Shown here: positions 50,127-53,586 of the stretch, piece after piece
Layout: every line of letters starts with the position of its first letter
Numbering within the stretch: position 1 is the first letter of the stretch
From: Rhodocyclaceae bacterium UBA2271
Lineage (GTDB): Bacteria; Pseudomonadota; Gammaproteobacteria; Burkholderiales; Rhodocyclaceae
Direction of reading: 5' to 3'
Assembly (NCBI GenBank): GCA_002347405.1
Contig: DDXB01000055.1
Coordinates: 1-53,586, forward strand
DNA: 53,586 bases
Program-made: the position numbers and the translations under genes
The notes under the pieces: model-generated
Database searches by the model: none
Seen by the model: the letters and a program-made list of their open reading frames with translations, nothing else
Told to the model about the DNA's origin: nothing

Positions 50127-50411
50127 GAGAAATCAGCCAGTCCTGGCGCATGTACAGGATGGCGCTGCATCATTAATTTTGCTGTTCAAAGGTATTGAAA
50201 AGACAGCTAATATGCAATCTGTGTGGCCGCGTTGCCTGTTGTCAGTTAAGCGGACTCGATGCAAAAGTGAAGCAGTAACGGGGTTGTCGGGCATGGCGCG
50301 CACAATAACAGGTTTTTGTTCGGGCATAATCTGCTCCTGAGTGGCCATCAATCTTTGCAAACCCTCACTGACCCAACTTGGTTGCTCCTGAACACCAGAT
50401 AGGACCCAGCT
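50127..50411. other. Spacer between core operon and ugd
   Basis: The spacer should hold divergent promoters. A 64-codon minus-strand frame (50133-50327) beginning MPEQKPVIVRAMPDNPV is preceded by CAGGAGCAGATT, a good ribosome site. Its second half (RLTDNRQRGHTDCILAVFS) is not recognisable. It may be a small gene or a chance frame. Confidence 0.4.
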
Positions 50412-51756
50412 ATGAAAATCACCGTGATTGGCACCGGCTATGTCGGTTTGGTTTCGGGCGCTTGCCTGGCGGATGTCGGCAACGATGTGCTCTGCCTCGA
50501 TGTCGATGCCGAAAAAATCAGAATTCTGGAAAATGGCGGCATTCCGATCCATGAGCCGGGTTTACTGGATATTGTCCGGAACAATGTCGCCGCGGGCCGC
50601 CTGAAATTCACCACTGACATCGCGCGCGGTCGCACATGGCACGATCCAGTTTATTGCCGTCGGCACGCCACCCGACGAGGATGGTTCGGCGGATATGCAA
50701 TATGTATTGTCCGCCGCGCGCAACATCGGCCAGCACATGAGCGACTACAAGGTGGTTGTGGATAAGTCCACCGTGCCGGTCGGTACCGGCGACAAGGTCA
50801 GGCAGGCCATCGCCGAGACGCTGGCCGGGCGTGGTGTGGAACTTCCCTTCGCCGTGGTGTCCAACCCGGAATTTCTCAAGGAAGGCGCGGCGGTCGAGGA
50901 TTTCATGCGCCCTGACCGCATCATTGTCGGTACCGAGGATGAGCAGGCCATTCAGCTCATGCGCACAATTTACGCGCCGTTTCAGCGCAATCGGGAGCGC
51001 TTGATCGTCATGGATGTCCGCTCGGCCGAACTGACCAAATATGCGGCGAATGCGATGCTGGCGACACGTATCTCGTTCATGAATGAATTGGCCAACCTCG
51101 CCGAAGCGCTGGGCGCCGACATCGAGATGGTACGTCAGGGCATTGGCTCCGATCCGCGCATCGGCTTCCATTTCCTGTATCCCGGTTGCGGCTATGGCGG
51201 CTCGTGTTTCCCGAAGGATGTGCAAGCCCTGCGGCGCACTGCCCGCGGCGCAGCCGGCATCGATCTCAAGGTGCTCGATGCGGTCGAGGCGGCCAACGAT
51301 GCCCAGAAGCATGTCCTGACCAGGAAAATCCTTGCCCGTTTCGGCACCGGTCCGGATCGCGCCGATCTCGGCGGGCGGCGTTTCGCGCTCTGGGGCCTGG
51401 CCTTCAAACCCAATACCGACGACATGCGTGAGGCCCCTAGCCGCTATCTGATCGCCGATCTGCTGGCGGCCGGCGCAACGGTTGTCGCCCATGACCCGGT
51501 GGCGATGGACGAAGCCCGCCGCATCTACGGTGACGAAAAACGCCTGAGCTATGCCGCCACGCCGCGGGAAGCGCTGGCCGGCGCCGACGCACTGATCATT
51601 GCCACCGAATGGAAGGTGTTTCGCAGCCCCGATTTTGATGGCATGCGCCAGTCACTCAAGCAGCCCGTGATTTTCGACGGTCGCAACCTCTACGATCCGC
51701 GCGAAATGCGCGAGCGCGGCTTCGAATATCTGCCGATTGGCCGGCCGCAGGCTTGA
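50412..51756 (+). pseudogene. ugd: UDP-glucose 6-dehydrogenase, frameshifted
   Basis: The enzyme oxidises UDP-glucose to UDP-glucuronate with NAD+. Frame 1 (from ATG 50412) encodes MKITVIGTGYVGLVSGACLA and DIARG, then goes out of phase near 50630 and stops at 50765. The family sequence resumes in another frame: VAHGTIQFIAVGTPPDEDGS, then STVPVGTGDKV, NPEFLKEGAAVEDF, the catalytic-Cys segment GCGYGGSCFPKD, WGLAFKPNTDDMREAPS and FDGRNLYDP, to the stop at 51756. The join at GGTCGC lacks two bases (or has one extra) relative to a normal GGTGTCGC. It is either a real disabling mutation or a sequence error. Everything else appears intact. Confidence 0.85.
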
Positions 51757-51958
51757 GTCAAAAACCTCGGTTCACTCCACAGAGAACACAGAGGGCGTGG
51801 AGAAACGACGCAAGCACACAAAAGTCAGGCGCAGCCAACGGGCGACATTCCCTTATTTCGTGACGCCTGGTTTTTTCTCCGTGATCACCGCGTCCTCCGT
51901 GGTGAGCCGCTTTTGCCAGGTTGAAGCCCGGCGCTGAGCGGAGCCTGCCGCAACCCGC
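51757..51958. repeat. Imperfect inverted repeat of the CCACAGAG/CTCCGTGG type
   Basis: TTCACTCCACAGAGAACAC at about 51770 is mirrored by CGTCCTCCGTGGTGAG at about 51890. The right arm is closely similar to positions 3-35 at the start of the window (GTCCTCCGTGGTGAA). It looks like a MITE or REP-type element between ugd and the DUF1566-like gene. Confidence 0.6.
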
Positions 51959-52567
51959 TCAGGGTGTGGCAGGTTTGCCCGGGCCGCGCACCAACCGGAC
52001 AGCCGCGGCGGCGGCGCTGTTGCCCGCGAGAGGCATGCCGTACTCGAAGCTCACGAACATCGCCCCACCCACCTCGAGGGCGACGTAGGTGCCGCTCCAG
52101 TAGTAATTGGCCAGCGAGTTCGGGAAAAAGCGCTCGTCGATCTTTTTCGGCAAGTCGGGACGGAGCAGGCCCGCGAGTTCTTCCGCACTCGGCAGCCGCC
52201 AGTCGCCGAAGCCGCACAGGCGGCGCTTGTTGGTGGCGACGACATAGCCCGCGGTATCGCAGCTGCCCTTGTGGGTGCAGTGCCCCCCGTCGGGATAGCC
52301 GACGGGAAAACCTTCATTGGCCTTTTGCTTGTCATACCAAGTGTAGCTCCAGTCCTTGTCGCCCGGACCCTGGTCGTCGGTCTTGACTTCCCAGACCAGG
52401 CCGGTGGCGGTATCGAGCACGCAGGGATGGGGGCGGGGGCCGGCCTTCGGCATGGTTTTTTTCCCCTTGGCGTCGAGCGCCACGTAGGCCGTGGATTCGG
52501 CGTGACCGGCGACCGGCAGCACGGCCAGCGGGACGGCAATGGCGAGGATATGCAGTACAGGTGACAT
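51959..52567 (-). CDS. Secreted DUF1566/Lcl C-terminal-like domain protein
   Basis: The 202-residue protein has a signal peptide (MSPVLHILAIAVPLAVLPVAGHAE). The mature part contains the DUF1566 pattern: VLDTATGLVWEVKTDD near residue 52, the Trp/Tyr-rich WSYTWYDKQ, cysteine-containing CTHKGSCDTAGYV, and the core CGFGDWRLPSAEELAGLL, then YYWSGTYVA. Such domains occur in periplasmic or surface proteins; the function is not established. It is 38 bp downstream of the CcmI-like gene on the same strand but has no obvious link to cytochrome maturation. Confidence 0.82.
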   Translation of the reverse strand: MSPVLHILAIAVPLAVLPVAGHAESTAYVALDAKGKKTMPKAGPRPHPCVLDTATGLVWEVKTDDQGPGDKDWSYTWYDKQKANEGFPVGYPDGGHCTHKGSCDTAGYVVATNKRRLCGFGDWRLPSAEELAGLLRPDLPKKIDERFFPNSLANYYWSGTYVALEVGGAMFVSFEYGMPLAGNSAAAAAVRLVRGPGKPATP

Positions 52568-52605
52568 GAATAACTATCCTGGAAAAACGTAATGAGGGCA
52601 ATCCG

Positions 52606-53328
52606 TCAATGCGGCGCTTTCTTCGGTTCGGGCGGCGGAGCCGGCAATGGCATGCCGGTACCGCCAAGACGAAGATCCAGCTTTCTTTCTGCCACCTGGA
52701 CGGCCTGGGCAATGGCCTCGTGATGTTCCGTATCTTTTGGCAGTTTCTTCAGCAAACGGCGCCAGTAGTGCAGCGCCTCGGCCCAGTTCTCCTTCTGGAA
52801 AGCAGAGAGGCCGGCCAGTTCCAGCGCCTTTTCCTCCTCGTAGCTGATTTCCAGCGCTTCATTGATCAATTCCAGCGGCCGCCCATCCAGGCCGCCCTGC
52901 CTGAGCGCTATTGCCTCGGCATACTGGGCGATGATGCGCGAATCCCTTGGCGCCTGCGTCGTCGCCTTGCGCAAGGCTTCCTCGGCCTCCGCATAACGGG
53001 TGAAAGCGATGTAGGCGCGGCCGAGCGCATACCAGCCTTCCGGGTCGTTGGGCGTCGCCTTCAATTTATCCTCCAGCGCTTTCACCATGCCATCGACGTC
53101 GTAATTCGTCTGGGCCTGGGTCAGCGCCTGTTCCTTGATGATCGCCGGCGCGCCGAGATAGAGGTAAAGCCCGACCGTCAGCGCCGGGAGCACTCCCAGC
53201 AGCCCCAGCGCCGGCCAGCGGACTTCGTTGCGCCGTCCCGCCAGCGCCGACTTTTGCCGCCACAGCGGCACCAGCAGGAATGCCAGCGCGACGATGACAC
53301 AAGCTCCTACTCCGATCCACGGATTCAT
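52606..53328 (-). CDS. ccmI: Cytochrome c biogenesis TPR protein (CcmI/CcmH C-terminal-like)
   Basis: The 240-residue inner-membrane protein has two N-terminal helices (ACVIVALAFLLVPLW and ALGLLGVLPALTVGLYLYLG) and a periplasmic TPR region (EGWYALGRAYIAFTRYAEAEEALRKA; NWAEALHYWRRLLKKLP). This is the layout of CcmI or the C-terminal part of CcmH, which holds apocytochrome c for haem ligation. It is coupled to ccmF by an ATGA overlap. ccmG and ccmH, which usually lie between, are absent here. Residues about 26-33 (KSALAGRR) come from core repeat copy 9. It ends in a Pro-rich tail. Confidence 0.82.
   Translation of the reverse strand: MNPWIGVGACVIVALAFLLVPLWRQKSALAGRRNEVRWPALGLLGVLPALTVGLYLYLGAPAIIKEQALTQAQTNYDVDGMVKALEDKLKATPNDPEGWYALGRAYIAFTRYAEAEEALRKATTQAPRDSRIIAQYAEAIALRQGGLDGRPLELINEALEISYEEEKALELAGLSAFQKENWAEALHYWRRLLKKLPKDTEHHEAIAQAVQVAERKLDLRLGGTGMPLPAPPPEPKKAPH
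53231..53254 (-). repeat. Core repeat copy 9, within the CcmI-like gene
   Basis: AAAGTCGGCGCTGGC plus GGGACGGCG on the minus strand matches copy 3 (12262) over the whole 24 bases, but is translated in another frame (KSALAGR). Confidence 0.85.
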
Positions 53329-53586
53329 TCCATTGCTCCCATGTTGCGCATGCCCTTACGCACACCCAAGGCGGCCAGCAAACCGCCCAAGGCCATCAAC
53401 AGCGCCCCGCCCCACAACCAGCCGACGAAGGGCTTCAGATACAACTGCATGCTCCAGGTACCGCCCGGCAGCGGCTCGCCCATGGCGACATAGACGTCGC
53501 CGACGAAGCCGTAGCGAATCGCCGCCTCGGTCATCGTCATCCGCGAGCTGCGATAGATGCGCTTTTCCGGCAACAGCGTGGCGACG
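53325..53586 (-). CDS. ccmF: Cytochrome c-type biogenesis protein CcmF, C-terminal end (partial)
   Basis: Only the last ~86 residues are inside the window; the gene continues past 53586. The segment LLPEKRIYRSSRMTMTEAAI, followed by FVGDVYVAMGEPLP, and the final membrane helix (VGWLWGGALLMALGGLLAAL) are the standard C-terminus of CcmF. CcmF is the multi-helix haem lyase subunit that attaches haem to apocytochrome c in the periplasm. The stop overlaps the CcmI-like start. Confidence 0.88.
   Translation of the reverse strand, partial: VATLLPEKRIYRSSRMTMTEAAIRYGFVGDVYVAMGEPLPGGTWSMQLYLKPFVGWLWGGALLMALGGLLAALGVRKGMRNMGAME

Overview
The window is a high-GC chromosomal segment of a Gram-negative bacterium. 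The gene set points to a betaproteobacterium, probably near the Rhodocyclales or Sterolibacteriaceae: rapZ and ubiC together, the order pcm-rhodanese-tolC next to waaA/waaC, a ccmF/ccmI pair, and a large LPS core and O-antigen locus. Placement is inferred from gene content and synteny, not from a marker gene. I saw no rRNA, tRNA, CRISPR array or transposase.

Layout. 1-4.3 kb: housekeeping genes (secreted protein, ubiC, rapZ, NusG-II protein, Gx transporter, ubiX, Lon-N protein). 4.3-7.7 kb: a repeat-rich spacer, a small minus-strand gene and a divergent 852-residue PPDK-type ATP-grasp protein. 7.7-16.3 kb: two adaptor-permease RND efflux pairs back to back. 16.3-18.8 kb: pcm, a rhodanese and tolC, the likely outer-membrane partner of the pumps. 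18.8-24.5 kb: a signalling cassette (small helical protein, KaiC-like double ATPase, hybrid histidine kinase, GGDEF-EAL protein) that separates tolC from waaA and has an identical 51-bp sequence at both ends. 24.5-26.9 kb: waaA and waaC. 27-50.1 kb: surface polysaccharide locus. It holds a carbamoyltransferase, glycosyltransferases, acetyltransferase, Wzx flippase, a complete pglC-pglD-pglE-pglF-type bacillosamine set, methyltransferases, msbA, and a waaG-waaP core operon with several extra LPS-kinase-fold genes. 50.4-51.8 kb: a frameshifted UDP-glucose dehydrogenase gene. 52-53.6 kb: a DUF1566-like protein, a CcmI-like TPR protein and the end of ccmF.

The most unusual sequence feature is a family of short GC-rich dispersed repeats. 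A core AAAGTCGGCGCTGGC or a close variant occurs nine times, six of them inside genes, and is open in all six reading frames. In waaA it borders two in-frame insertions. A second family of about 70-80 bp ends in TTGGGGCGGCCCGGCG and sits around 2.0-2.16 kb and 12.1 kb, with a diverged copy inside waaA. Large perfect or near-perfect palindromes lie near 3.64 and 4.43 kb.

The signalling cassette is the best candidate for an under-described system. Its histidine kinase and cyclic-di-GMP protein share a homologous N-terminal coiled-coil of about 85 residues and lie beside a KaiC-like ATPase that lacks the circadian phosphorylation residues.
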